Assembly: GCA_013433145.1 (NCBI GenBank)
Contig: CM024175.1
Location: forward strand, 11,726,914 to 11,790,913
Direction of reading: 5' to 3'
Source: Ascaris suum
Taxonomy: Eukaryota > Nematoda > Chromadorea > Rhabditida > Ascarididae
DNA length: 64,000 nt
Part shown: piece by piece, positions 42,461 through 55,933 of the stretch
Position numbering within the stretch: position 1 is the stretch's first letter
Layout of the letters: the number at the start of each line of letters is the position of its first letter
Position numbers and translations under genes: made by a program
The notes under the pieces: generated by a model
What the model saw: the letters and a program-made list of their open reading frames with translations, nothing else
Databases searched by the model: none
Told to the model about the DNA's origin: nothing

Positions 42461-45400
42461 TGCTCATATGTATTAGATGTCCATTCGCCTTAATTGTAAC
42501 TTTGTGAACGTTTTGCTCTTTCTTGTTGTTCGTGCTCCCATTTGTTGTATGTATTCCACTTCGGGAAGTTAAAATAAAATGAAATAAATAAGTATGAACG
42601 CGTTTAGGGGAAATGCATGTAAAGAGTAGTGCAAGTTGCCTCATAAGAGTACACAAAATCACCAAATATTTATTTTTTTCCGTATGTCATTTGCATTTGC
42701 AAATCATCAAATTTTCCACATATCATCCACTTGACTTCAACGTCTTCAAATTATCTGCTGATAGCATATACTTTAGACCTTTGTTTAAGTGCTTTAAGAG
42801 TTGGCGCAAGAGTGGCGATTTATTGATAACCGATTTGAATATGCTAACGAGGTCGATGCATCGTTCACAATGAAAGTGCAAATATGCGTTTGTAAAGTCG
42901 CACAACTAATCGCATATGAAAGCTGAGGAAGGCGTTTTCTCGGTACATACTCAACGTGTATAGTCCTTCTGCATCCAGATGTAATTTGCGCACCCATTAA
43001 GCTATTTTTACGGCTTTCCTGAAGTTATTTACGAGCTATAACAGAGTGGAAAGTATAAAAAAAAATGTTTCCATTCAATTTGGTCGATGGAGTCGACTGC
43101 TAGCGCAACATCGGCTATTCATTATTTGTGATTAAATGACGATTTCGCGGCCCAACGATTGTGGTCGTCGGGCCGTGCAGCCGCGCTACGACTAGCTTCA
43201 AAGCTTTTTCAATCATCCACTCAAATCGACGATCAGTAAATTCAACCATATCATGCTGAATTCGATGAAAGTCCTGTAATTCTTCGAAGAGGTTGTTTCA
43301 TTCGAATCAAAACCAGAAATCCTTCATGTGCTTCCTTGACTTCAATCAAACTAGTTGTGCTTACTTATTGCTTAAAATCCTCATTGGATCATCTTGCATC
43401 TTAGTTTAGTTCAGATATAAGCCACTGTTTTAATATAAAGCTGCTATTTATCGTCCACTGTGCATTAAAGCAATGAACTTTTGCAATTTTTGAAAATGCG
43501 ATTTTTATTGGTTACATGTTGAGCAAATTATGTGATTTTGTACATAATCTTATAATGAGAATGTCGTTTAGAAGAAAGATTTCACTAAGAAAGTGGTCAG
43601 TTCTCTTATATATTTAAATCTCTATGTATATATTAACGTTCATAAATTATTCAACACTATAGTTTCGTAGAACATTTATTATTAAGTTTAAAAGAAGAAT
43701 TTCTATGTTCAAAAACACTAAATAAACCATTCATTAATATGCCTTAATTTCTGATGTTGTCGCGAATATGCTTTCTAGTGATCTATGATCTGCAAAAATC
43801 GTTTCAAAAAAGCTCAAATTAAGCCCCACAATAGGTAATATTTGCAGAATTTCGAATGCGTTTACGTGCATCTCCGTATAAGATATTTCAGAAAGCTATT
43901 CGAATGATAATTGGTAGGTTTGGAATGAAGTTTCGGTTCGATCCGTCAACTTTCTGGTAAATTTTGGATGGAGGTGGAGCAATTGGTCGTAGCAGAAGGC
44001 AATAGTGAGGGCAAGAGAGGTAATTGGTCGAAGAGAGTAGAGTTGTGCTTCAGACCTTCTTAGCTCGGTACCTGCCCCTCCCATCTTTCCTCCACTTTCA
44101 CCTAAAAAAGCTACTTTTCTTCTCCTTTTGTGGGCCCTCCTTCTTTGGAGGGAATGTATCGAGGGAAATGAGCTCTTGAAAATGCTCGCGACTAAGAAAC
44201 AAATGCCTCCATTATCTTACAACCGATCGGAGAAAAAAAATTCTGCTTAACCAACCATTAATGCTGTATTTCTTAGACCCTAATAGAATCAATCTGATAA
44301 GAGATAGGAAGAAAGTAAAATTTGAGTCTTCTCACAATAGCACAAAGTGCACGAAATTCGATTCGACACCCCGTTCATAATTTGATAGGGAGATGCATCG
44401 GCTGCAGTGATATTCAAAAGACCGAAGTACCACTTTGCTGCCAATTTGTTGCAACTTGAGGTTCCACTTCAGTTTTGATAGGTTTTTATACGCACATACG
44501 TGCACATATATGAATGTGCATAGGAGCCTTTCCGGTAATTCCGGCTAGAAAACCATTATGGTTTGAGTTGAAAAATTTAGTAAATATAATCTACATCATA
44601 AAATATTTCAATATCGGATTGAGATTGATCTTTCAACGTGAAAATAGGTGTGCAAATAATAAAAAAAAACTTTGCATGCGTTTTGCAATCGTCATAATGC
44701 TTTTTACACTTGTAGTGTTTACGTCTTATGACCAGTCAGGTTCGAATTCTATAGTCAGTTGCTTCTGCTTCTTATAGTTTTTTTTGGCTGGACCCTAAGG
44801 GCAAGTTTTTCCTAAATTTTAATGGGAAGTCAGTGTATATATACGTTGATGGGGATATTTTATTTTTCCTAATTAATCGTGAAACTGTTTGGCCAAAAGA
44901 GTGGGATTGCGCAAGCATAAATCGTTCGCTGTTCTGGAACTTTCTTTTTTGTGGAGATCGGCATTTTACAAGATGATGTAGAAGTGAACGGTGCAGTGGA
45001 AACACATTAACGTGCCCAATGAAGGCACAGAGATGGAATCGAGGTTCTTGCTGTTGATCGCCGTTCCTCTTCGCGTCACTTGTTTCGACCGCTAGTAGAT
45101 AGGTCTATGAGCTGACGGCGAGGAGCTTTCCAAGCATGTGTATCAGAATCCTTTTCAATGTCCGTCTGTGGTTGCCCTTGACAGGCTGCCTCTTATTCCA
45201 CGAGGAAAGCAGTTGGTCCCTCTTTCACTTGCTCTTGAAACTTCTGTCGTTAACGAGTATGACTATCCGCTCTTCATAATCACGTTTGATAAATGGCTGT
45301 GATTGCAACAATTCTGAAAGGTTTTTACATACTTTCTTTTTATAGTACCAGAAGCAAGAATATTTTAAGGGTGAATGATAAAGGCTGAAGGGCTAACAAA

Positions 45401-48315
45401 AATGCGACTTTGATTTTTATATAATTCATGCACAGAAGTTTTTGTTTCTAGTCGATTTCTATATCTAAAAGTTATTTAATCAAAAGCTCCAAATTATTTT
45501 ATCAGCAGCATTTAACTAAATGTTTTATCGATGTCAGTATAATATCCTAGGCAGGATTCTTTCGCAGATTTGTCCTATGAGGCAATAAAATGCCAGCATG
45601 GTAGTGGCTCATCGTCGTAACGAAAACGTCCTTACTATAAGGGCGGAATTCCTCATGTACAGTGAGGAGATCACACTGCAAGCAACCTAGGTGCAACACC
45701 TAAATTTTCCATTAATAGAAGAGTCGGACTGGTTCGGGCACTTATCGGATAACTGACCTGAAAAGTCAATAACAAGGTCGTTGAATATGTTCAGTATAAG
45801 GCGAATGAAAATAAGTCGTTGCACTCAGTTCAACTTGCTTAGATTTTTCAACACTCTCGAAGATTAGAATGGTTATTTTTCCTTCGTTGCCATCTCCTCT
45901 CTTAAATTTCTTCTTTTTACCACATATGTTTGTGTGTTTGTGTCTGTTTGTGCGCAGGTGTGTATCTGCACGTACGGTAGTGTAAACACGAGAATCATTG
46001 CAGCTGGAGTTGTGAGATTTGTTGAAAATAATCCAAGTGCAGTCTTCACTATAGATTGTGGTCCACTATCGTATTTCAACTTGATCTATTCACGCGTTCT
46101 CTTTAAACGTTATTTCAGCAAAGAGTTTAGCAACAGCTCATAGATATCATAGAGATAGGGAAAGCAATGTATTTTACATCGCTAGCTTTTTTTATTTTAC
46201 ATCAACCGCGTCATAAAGAATAAATCTTTTGCCGAAAATTTTTAAAAATGAGTGGAATATTCAAATTCAAAAAATATTATTTTGCATATCTACTATTATT
46301 ATTTTTTTAATAGCATATGAAGAGGGAGAAGACCTATCCTGCCAACTCCTTTGGCACAATATTCCACTCCCCCTTCCACTTGACTTTACGCCCTCAACTG
46401 GCACCTCAAATATAAACCTATAAACCTTTCCTCGCCTTCCACTTTCCAAACTCTCGTCTAATTAACATAACTAATCTTACCTTTAATTTGCATAATTGTT
46501 ATTCCTCCTAATTTCTATAGGCATCTTTCTTCGTATTAATGGAATTAGACGTTTGAAATTTGCATAATCAGATTGCATAAACATTTAATCATGTTTTTCA
46601 TGGTTGCTGTGTACAGTTTTTGTGATGATAACACAACGTGTAAATATCGCATCGTTGCTTTTGTCTTATTATTTTTGCTGAGCTCATCATGCTCACTAGT
46701 TTGTTTAACGGAGAACAGAAAAGCGCATATTGTGCCGTCATCCTCGGCACACGTTCATTCTTCTTTGGAATTGATAGTGTCCAATTAAGTCTGCTTAGTA
46801 TCCTTCAATTTCCGTAAGAAGAGAGCTCATCACATTTTAATTGGCGATGTTGTTTTCTTTCGCAGAGCAGATGCACATTGTTTTTTTCCAACTTCCTTGG
46901 CATTTTACACAACGATTTATGTGCTGAACTCGGCTGTTTGTAAATGCAAACCCACAATCAAAGATCACGTCAGTTAGTAGGAACGTTATCAACGATTTCG
47001 TCTATAAGCCTATCGACCAGATTTTCGTTGCTTTCACAAACTTTATCAAGGATCATTTATGAGGCGAAAGTTTGGCAGTCGATAGCAATGAACATCAGTG
47101 GCGATCGTCAACTGAGCCAAAGACTCGTATGATAGTGGCAGGAAGGATGGATTCTTTAAAAGAGTAGCTACAGTCTTGTATAGTATTTACCATCTTTGTT
47201 CCATAGTCTCACATAGGAAAAAACATGATTATTGCTAACTTTGAGCTTTAGCGCACGAATAGGATGCATTTGAAAGCTGACAAGGATCTACTGGTAGGGT
47301 TGCGTAGTCTTGTTTGATGGTCGCTAATTTGCAATCGGAAAGAACTTGAAAATAACTGGTGCCGGTAATATGACAAGGTAATCATTTTCCTGCACACAGT
47401 GTTTGTCCTCCACCTTCTACGTCCTTAATTCAATGATTCGTAGGGATGTTGCGTTAAACTTGTCGTCTTAAAAGTGATATTATTTGGTGCCGCGAATAGA
47501 TCTATGTAAGAAGCTTGGGAAACGATGGCTTCCCGATTCCTTTCATTAGGTCAACCACCTTCAAACCAACAAATAATAAAATTCTCGCACATAGTTCCGC
47601 CTATCGTGCAAAATTCTTATGAAATTCTTTTTGTACTGGGATCTTGCAAACTAGCAAGAGTAAATTCTGGCGTCGTCGTATATGCACGAATATGTGCGTG
47701 TCTGTCTGTCTGCCTCGTAGCTTCGATTGAATGCTACTCTGTTGCACTGCTGCTGGCTTGCAGAGAAGAGACGACACGAGTCGAAGCGAAGTTTACTCAA
47801 ACCATTGGGTAGCTGAACACATGCAGACTAAAAACCACCAATATCACTGAGTGAACACGCACCATGGCTAACGGGTTTGAATTATGCAACTACAGAAATA
47901 GAGGAACAGCGAAATATTATAGGGCAGAGAAGAATAGATATTACCGAAGTCGATCTATGCAAAATTGAGCTGCAACACGATCGTTCACTACAACATACTC
48001 GAAGCGGGATAGCGAAAATCGACGGATATAATGCGTACGATAGGGTGGTCCCTTATACGATACCTGACTCTGGCTCGTCGCCTTCGAAAAGAGCTATATA
48101 GGTATGCAGGGGTGTCTAAAAATTGCCCGCAAGAAAAACAGATCTTTCATGGAAGATTTACGAGAATCGATCAACTCATTTAAAATATGAAATAATTATT
48201 AAGTACATTGTATTTTTTGTTGACAACCTGCGAAATTGATTAGTTAGATGAGCGAGATGCAAAAGCACATGCCGTACCAACTTCACTGGTTCGCGTCTCC
48301 ACTTGCTCTAGGTAC
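42461..48315. other. Region with unassigned exon-like stretches, no gene recognised
   Basis: Mostly AT-rich. Around 43140-43200 is a GC-rich patch. A plus-strand block at 45958-46091 follows a good acceptor and looks coding but is unassigned. Open frames at 46573-46788 (71 codons, hydrophobic N-terminal half), 46944-47132, 47525-47812 and 47877-48101 have no recognised motifs. Confidence 0.4.
45958..46091 (+). other. Possible exon of unknown gene
   Basis: The stretch follows a plausible acceptor (TTTGTGCGCAG, AG just before 45958) and stays open for about 60 codons. Its composition is protein-like (GSVNTRIIAAGVVRFVENN, then AVFTIDCGPLSYF). A GTT donor near 46092 is possible. I cannot name the family, and there are no neighbouring exons I can join to it. 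Confidence 0.25.
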
Positions 48316-48720
48316 AAAATGATATCCGATATTCGACCGGGCTGAAAAATGTTATCATAGTGATATCCGACCGGGCTGAAAAATTCAATGTGCCTGATTT
48401 TTAGGCACATTGAATTGCTAAAAAGCAGCTTTCAAATCGTATAAGTATAAAAGTTGGTATAATTGTCTCTTAAGTGTCACATCGATCAAATTTCATATTT
48501 ACAGTCTACTTGATTCTTGTGGTGAAGCTATCGTGCATGTAGACAGACACACTTGTATATAGAACGTTGCCATAATTTACTTCATAAATGCCTGGCAATT
48601 TGTAAAGGCGTAAAGGAAAATTCAATGTGCATAAAAACTAGGCACATTGAATTTTTTACAGGCCGTCGGATATCATTATGGTATCATTTTTCAACCCGGT
48701 CGAATATCGGATATCATTTT
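48316..48720. mobile_element. Foldback/MITE-like element with ~100-bp terminal inverted repeats
   Basis: The left arm 48316-48416 and right arm 48617-48720 are reverse complements with few mismatches. Both outer ends read AAAATGATATCCGATATTCG in the inward direction. Each arm also contains its own inner palindrome (ATTCAATGTGC..GCACATTGAAT). The spacer of about 200 bases has no coding capacity. No clear target-site duplication is visible, so the exact termini and superfamily are uncertain. The size and structure fit a non-autonomous DNA element (MITE or foldback). Confidence 0.8.
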
Positions 48721-51359
48721 TCGTGAAGATGAAAAAGAGACGATGAAGATGAAGAGGAAAAGCTCAATAACAAAAATTCGATGACGAATTATCAAGCTAA
48801 CGCATTATTATTTCTTTAGCCACATCTGTAATACATAATGAACAGCTAGCCACGCATAACAGTTTCGACTCCTTTCTTTCTTCGTTTCTTATCTCTTTCT
48901 CTCTCTCCCTCTCTCTTTCTTGCGCTATTCTCACTAATGGATATTTCTAGATTTGCTTTTAAATTTTCCAAATGTTTGCAATAAACTGCTGCAAAAAATT
49001 AATGATTGGTGAAAGTGAGGAAAATATATCTTTATGTACAATTATCCAGAGCAAATTTCTCGGTCGAAACTATTTCACTGAAGCGACTTTATGCATTCGA
49101 TTTTTTTCTGAACTCATTTACGTCTTTACGAATGAACAAAGCGAGAAAAAAAAGGTGAAAGCTTAGATTTTCTTGGAGTTTATTCTAAATAACCGGCTGT
49201 AATTTCAGACGGATTTTTCGGCATCACGTTTTTTTGGTATTTCGATAAAGATCACTAAGAGACGGGATATGTTTGATGATGCACTAGCCTCAGCAATTTG
49301 ATCTCACACTCGCTCCTGATTCGATATTTTGTGATCGTCTGCACATATCTATTCTTGTTTCAATATTTAAGGAAATCCAAGAAAGCCTATATCCAGGAAA
49401 TGGATCTATATCATACGAGCGCATTTTTGTCTCCACTTCATTTGTAATTATGAGGTTATCAATTTTCATAAATAGAATGTAATGAGTTTTTCATTATTTT
49501 GCTGAAAAAAATTCTCCCATTATTTGTCTTTTAATTTATAAATAGTCTCGAGCAGCTGCATTCTCCTGCTATTATATAAAGAAAATCCAACAATTGTACG
49601 TCACAATAAACTTTTACACACAAGGATGGTGAGGCGAAAGCGCTAAAGCAGGATGGATTTTTCTCAGGTATACGATTATTGAGGTGAAAGCATTAAATTT
49701 CTGCAGAAAAAAAAACGCTGGAAAATTGTCTAGAAATATATCTGTTCAATTAATGATGTGCTGGACAGTTCTTTGTAGAAAAATAGATCCTGAGGCGATA
49801 TTGAGCTTTATCACGTTATGCACATTGCCTATCTCTTGCTCTGATTTTGTACATTTAATGCAGCCTTTCGATTATTCTATTGAGGCCGGATAGGTTTCTA
49901 GATGGCATTATAATCCTGTGTACTAGTGCTGCGTTAGCAGCATGTTTTAAAATCTTTACTCTATTATGCTCTCAGCGAGTGATTAGTGCACGCATGTACT
50001 GTACTGTCTTTTTGGCTGTTAAATTTATACTGTTAGTAATCCCCATCCAAAAGTGTGCTGTACTATGGCTTATCATTGTAATGATATAATTAACCACATT
50101 GTCACTATAAATACATTGCAGTCTAATAATATGCAGCCTTTCACTAGCAATAAACTTTACTATTAGTAACAAGTAGTGCAAACATTGCTATTAGTTGAGG
50201 CACTCCTTATTTGAGGCGCTGCTTGAGCACAATGTTTGCTGGCAGAATTGGTGAGACGACTCGCGATGACGGTTAAAGATGTGAATCACGGCTGTGAAGA
50301 AACAGCAGCTACCTTGCATTCAGTATAAAGTATACTTCAATATAGTTTGCAGCAATTCTTTAACTATATTTACCTGTATTTCAAAAAAGTTTCCCAATCT
50401 ATTCTCTACTGTGCTGCACTTCCTACAAAATTGCGTACTGTGCCTTTAAAAAAATGTGCGTTTCACACTAAATATCCGTAGTTGCAATATAGAATCGTAT
50501 AATGTGGCATAAATTGCTGGTGAAGAGAACGATAATCTTACATATCTAAATAGATATAGAGGACTGTATGTGACATCACTTGACGATCGTCTAAGATAAA
50601 CAGATTTGCTTTGATATCTTTGAAGGTGGCATAAAAATTGCAAAAATCGAGTTGCAATGAAATTCGAGTGGAAATTTCCGTTTTCCTTGCAAAAAAAAAG
50701 ACTAAATTAAATTGTTAAGCCGTTATGTCCATTATTGCATGCAAATAATTATTGTGCACTTGAGCGTATGTGGCGTTTAAAAATGCGATGAACGGAAGTA
50801 GTCTGATGGAAATAGACGGCCGATAGGAAAATTGGTTGAACAGCGAATGTTGCAACCGAATAAAGGAATTTAAATATCGTTCAATACGCCCAAATTAGAA
50901 TGTGGATACAGCGAATGAGAGCAAACTTGTACAGATGTTTAAATTATTATATTTATTCCTAGCTTGCATTGAGAAAGCTTATGCCAAGAGCATTTAATTT
51001 CTGAAACTTTATAAGTTACCTGGTAGGGTAGAGTTACTTTCCCAAAGTAAAGTGAATTTAAATATAGGATTTTAGATGTGTTAAAATTGAAGGATTTTTA
51101 TCTTCGCGTATATGCACTTCATAGTTTATAATCATAATATAAAGCGAACACGGAACACGTGACAAGGGCGCGGCGCTCCTTTGAAGTGCTGGTCGCCCAG
51201 ATTAGTTCCTCCTCTTCGTTTAGTAATGTTTTCAACTCCTAATTACCTTTTTACCCTTTCTCCTCTTACCAGTGATCAACTGATATTGATTTCCATCGTA
51301 AAGTAGATCATAAGCACAGGTCAAAAGCCATACTCTTGCGCTGTAAGTTGAAAGATTCC

Positions 51360-51593
51360 CTAGTGTTCAAATCTTTCTAATGTTGGGGCAAAATGTTCTT
51401 TTTTTTGCAAAAACGGATTGTCAACTCCAGATCCGGATGGAACTGGGTTCTGCAGTACCAGTAAACATGCCTGAACATTGGAGTCCTTTGCGAAAGGTTG
51501 CTGGATCGGGACACCAATTGTTGGAAAACAAGTTGCATTAGATTCGAATGGGTTATAAATCATCAAAGGCGGATCAGAAGTGATAAACCTAAA
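51360..51593 (-). other. Possible terminal exon with two NPF motifs, unassigned
   Basis: On the minus strand a TTTAG acceptor near 51594 is followed by an open stretch of about 75 codons ending at a TAG at 51360. It contains MIYNPFESNATCFPTIGVP and, later, GSGVDNPFLQKK. NPF tripeptides bind EH domains in endocytic adaptors such as epsins and AP180. Two NPFs in a short stretch could mark an adaptor C-terminus or be chance. No upstream ENTH/ANTH exon was found. Confidence 0.22.
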
Positions 51594-53449
51594 CCAATGT
51601 GTTTCCTGTGTCTTTTATTAAGCTGCAATCGAAATGGAAATTTTTCTTGGCTATTATAAGTCGGTAGGGAGTGGTATTTTTTAAGTTGAAAGCGAAGGCG
51701 TTGCAATTTTCGACTGATTTTAACCATTTTTTTTTTGCAATTGTTGCGTCTGAAGTAGTGAAATATAAGTGAAGCTAAACCAAATTTGTAATATAATTTT
51801 GTGATGACTTTCTTCTTTTTCATACTATTCATACGAACCTTCATAACTTAGTAATTCTTCTCATCCTGTTTCCTCTTAGCTTGAAAACTAAACTAGAAAA
51901 GGAGTCTTAAATAGAAATTAGATTTTCACCTTAAATAAGCTCACGATGGAAATTTCCTAATCACTCTCACATCATTCGACGCAACGTCTGACTGGCAGAA
52001 TGCATTTCCTAGACATCAACATCTAGCGTCTTGAAGTTCTCAACTCAGATGAAAACAAATACTTAATCTCATGTTACTGATTGATTCGGCCGGCTAGAAG
52101 CCGTCGCGGCGCTCATCGACTTTTTTCCACCCTATCCCCAATGCCTAACTCAACATCGCTTGTTTGATCGGAGTGGCTACTTCACTTCACTGAGATGGGA
52201 TCGAACCTCAAAATCACAAAATCCTTTCTTTGCTCTCCAGTCCAGAATGAAACTGCACTTATATATCTGATACCCATAGCGCCTTGCTCTCAAAAGTCTT
52301 CATCGCCAGAAAACTTCACAAGGAAGGGTCTGCGAATATGGATGCACCTAAAACGAGAAACTTTTGCTCTGATTTACATGAGTGGGCGTTGATGCAAAAT
52401 CTATGAGAATCAGGTGATAACCCTGCGAGACAATTTCACTCTTCATATTGGCGATGAAAACTGACTTGAAAATGTAAAGTAGTATCCTATCGGTAGATGA
52501 TGTACAGAACATAGTTTCCTATCGGGCATGATGTGTAGGACATGGATGTAATGATTGATAGTCACCTACCGAGTCTTTTTGAACGTCCATTTCCGCCAAC
52601 ATCTCTATAGCGTCAACGGAATTGTAATCGAGATCGCTAGTGAAGATCTCGAAATAAAGTATACAATGCTCGAGCATAAATATATTGAAGAATTCATGAG
52701 GATGGATCGTCAAATAATTATTTAATGCATAAGTTAAGTGGTCTAGCAAAAGGGTACATACGAAGCATTGTATCGATTCGGAGTAATCTTAAGCATTGTT
52801 TATCCTTATGTGTGCGTTTCATCATTGAAATTTAATACCGTGCAAAATTTTCGTGATTTCCTACTTAAATTTTAAGAACTAATTGCCATATTCGATGGGA
52901 AATTATGATGTTCTTGAGAAAGCAAACCATGAAGGAGGGGGGATGGGGTGGAAAGAAGTTTTTCCCTGCCTGCTAGGCTTAATTGGGAAATGTTCAGATT
53001 TTTCAACCCGTCGTGGGATGTGAATCTGATCTCCGTCAGATTTCACAAATTTGTGTTCTCTTGCACGGAAACCGCGCCCTACGGCTTACTCTTCAGGTTC
53101 CGTTTAGACTTCGCTACTGCTTTTTTTTTGAGTAGATGGGCCTACGGAGCAAGACTGTAAAAACGCTTTGAGAAGATTTCTTTCATGAACTGTCTTGACC
53201 TGACATTCGAGTTGAAATTTGAGGTATGGAAGTTTGCCGTCTCCGTTTTCCAAGTCAGCGTCTTTGTTATACTCTGGACTATCGCTTTGAACGTAAAACG
53301 TCACATAATGGTTGGTTAGTTGCGCACCTATATTGTGCCGAAAAGTACGTACATGCTCGCTTCGTATGATTCTAGCCGTAGCCGTTTCCTGGATTTCATA
53401 GATATGTATCCATTAAGTGAGCGTGCCACACGAAACTCAAAGCTTAAAC

Positions 53450-53576
53450 CTTTTGCAATTAGCGAATGTAATACTGATCTTTTACCAAGCTCCGAAAGCC
53501 ATGTCCGATTATCCGTTTCACAAAGTGCCAAACATTCCGAAGCATTTGTTAGTTGATGTCTTAATCTTTGTTCAAG
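53450..53576 (-). other. Possible exon of unknown gene
   Basis: On the minus strand an acceptor TTACATATTCACAG ends at 53577 and a GTTTAAG donor follows 53450. The 127 bases are open and read LEQRLRHQLTNASECLALCE, then a basic/hydrophobic stretch WLSELGKRSVLHSLIAK. Composition and flanking signals look coding. A second open stretch downstream (53304-53104, with NKDADLENGDGKLPYLKFQL) could belong to the same gene, but the frames do not join cleanly. No family recognised. Confidence 0.3.
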
Positions 53577-53616
53577 CTGTGAATATGTAAAAGTCGCAGT
53601 GTTCAGAACCATGAGG

Positions 53617-53755
53617 CAAGGCGGAATTTGGTTTTCCGTGCCCCCGCCGACGCCAAGGATATTACTCTAGAGGAAATGTTCCTTCACATTTCACTGTATG
53701 GCGTAGCAGATCCGAAGGACCCCACTCAAGTCACCTATTGCCTCTCAAAAATTTA
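53617..53755 (+). other. Possible coding fragment, unassigned
   Basis: An open plus-strand stretch reads NLVFRAPADAKDITLEEMF and then HISLYGVADPKDPTQ, ending at a TAA about 53757. Third-base GC is higher than in its surroundings and the composition is protein-like. It abuts the minus-strand exon candidate. It could be a pseudogene or element fragment. Confidence 0.22.
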
Positions 53756-55916
53756 TTAAAGTCATGTTGTAAGAATCGCAGCACCAATATTTAAGTTCGG
53801 ACAGGTATCCTGGCAATATTTATTTGGGCTAATTTAAAGGGAGGAGGATTTTGCAGCTTTCATCTGAGGCGTTACAATACGGGATTTCGGCTACTTAAGC
53901 GGAAGCATCTGGTGTTTCCGCATTTTCATCTTCAAATTTTAGCTTTATTCGCTTTGAATTTACTACTTGAAATGCCTCAAACGGATTCTGGTGCGAAAGC
54001 TTCTGAAATGAAACGCGGCAACGATATAATGAAAAGCTTTTGTTTTGGTGATCAAAATTTTTTGAAAAAAGTTCGATTTCAATTTAACTAATAGATATTA
54101 TTTCTCAATAATTCTATCCGAATATTTATTCTATTTGCTGCTTCATTATTTGAAATATGATATTCTATAAGCGTAATTTTATTCGATATTAAAACACGCT
54201 TAGAGTTGCTATTCGATATTTCCTTTTCATTAAATTGTAAGATTACATTCGTCATTTCAAATGAAATTTTTTTTTTTTTAGTGAAGATGAAGACGAAATT
54301 GAATTAATGAAAAGAAAATGCTAAAAACATTTGTTAAAAGTATATATTTTTCGTATTGAATCTTCGATCAGAGTCTGAATGCACAATTGTGCATATTGTG
54401 GCTGATAATACTGCAAGCTTAGCTCAGCCAAAGCATAGGATAGAATTTATAGAGTTGCTGCTTTAAGCATTATTGGAGGACTAGTTAGCCGGCTCTTGCT
54501 TGAAATTAAATAACTCTTATTTTCAAGCCTATAGATTCTTTATATGGGAACCTAAACAATTCATAAAGATTATTTTCTTCATAGAAAACTTCAACTACGT
54601 CAACGAACGAACTTAAATTGCCTTTGTGACATATTCGGCGGCGAGGAAACAACGAATAATTTAACCGTCGTCGTTGATGTAGATGAGGTTTTGTATAAAT
54701 AAATAGCTATCGTCATGAATCCATCAGGTTCTGAAGGAGAGAGTCCATGAGCGCAAAGAGATGAATTTATGAAATAGCCTCAAATAGGGCTGTGATTCTA
54801 ATGCAATTATATATGAAGAAGTGACATTATCAGGAAAATTTTTTATTTCATTATCTAGTGCTATTACGTTTGCAACAACACTGTTCACTAAATTATCTGC
54901 AATTGCGCTTTAAATTTTTCGCCTGTAAAAAAAGTTTGCTTTCGTTGAATGCCTTTAAAATTCATCAACAATTGGCAATTTACGAGAAAATAATGCAATT
55001 GGTTAGAAGAAATATAAAGCGGCTCGTATTTCCTCAATGAAACTTCGAGTTTTTTAACCAATGTTTTCTGGCACATGTCGGTATATGTCATATTAAAGTC
55101 TCATATATCTTCAAGCAATCTCTCTTACTTAAGTCGTTGTCTTAGTTTGAAATTAAAAAAAAAAGTTGGTACTCTCTGAATTTTCGCAACCGGATTTATG
55201 CTCGTCTAATCCGCTAACAATGATCAGCAATTAGAGCTGAAAGTTTGCCAGGAAAAGATTTCATATATAATTATATTAAAGAAGTTATTTGCATGCTTAT
55301 ATGGAACGCTCAATTAGATATCTTTCAGACAAGAGAACTCGACTTAATATGCAAATGAGTTCTTCGAACAAATCAAATCGGCGATAACACTTGGAGGCAT
55401 TCAAAATTACCGATGCATTTTTCTAACGAATAAAATTGCAGATTATTCATTAGTGCACAAATATTGTATGTGAATACTAATGCATAAACATATTATATAG
55501 TAGCGTATCGAAGGAGGTTGGGGGGGGGGGGGGTAATAAGGTTAATAAGTTTTAACAACCTAATTAATTCGACTGAGAAGATTATTGGATTTTTGTGTGA
55601 TATCATCATGGAGACTACTTATTGCAAATTGAAGAAAATGCATTGTTTTGTTTGTGTGAGGATTTTCTCGTCTTAGGCGATTTTCAAAATTTAATCCATC
55701 TTCGTTAAGAAGGCGCAACGATCGTTTACCTCTCTCTAACCCATACAAAAATTTTGAGAGGGCTATTATATCTAGACAAGTGTTCTGGGCCCTATGAATA
55801 TCCAGGACACTTACCACGTTTATAATGAGTGGCATCTGAATGCGATTCGTGTTTAATATTAGAGTGGATTACCCCATTTGAGTGAAATGCATAATCCTAG
55901 AGATTATTCATATTCA

Positions 55917-55933
55917 GAGGTTATTCGTACTCG
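55917..55933 (+). promoter_or_regulatory. Putative trans-splice acceptor of DEG/ENaC gene
   Basis: TTATTCATATTCAG ends at 55917, leaving 16 bases before the ATG at 55934. This matches the nematode acceptor consensus closely and supports the chosen start. A 5' UTR intron is the alternative. Confidence 0.5.

Larger units (their letters stand above)
48721..55916. other. Intergenic region upstream of DEG/ENaC gene; scattered open stretches
   Basis: AT-rich. A short CT-rich tract lies near 48885-48920. A loose TACTAGTGCTG-like low-complexity block lies at 49900-50210 and a G run at 55518-55533. Open stretches with protein-like composition occur on the minus strand at 51360-51600 and 53104-53612 and on the plus strand at 53617-53755. 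None can be assigned, and no consistent multi-exon model was found. Confidence 0.4.
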
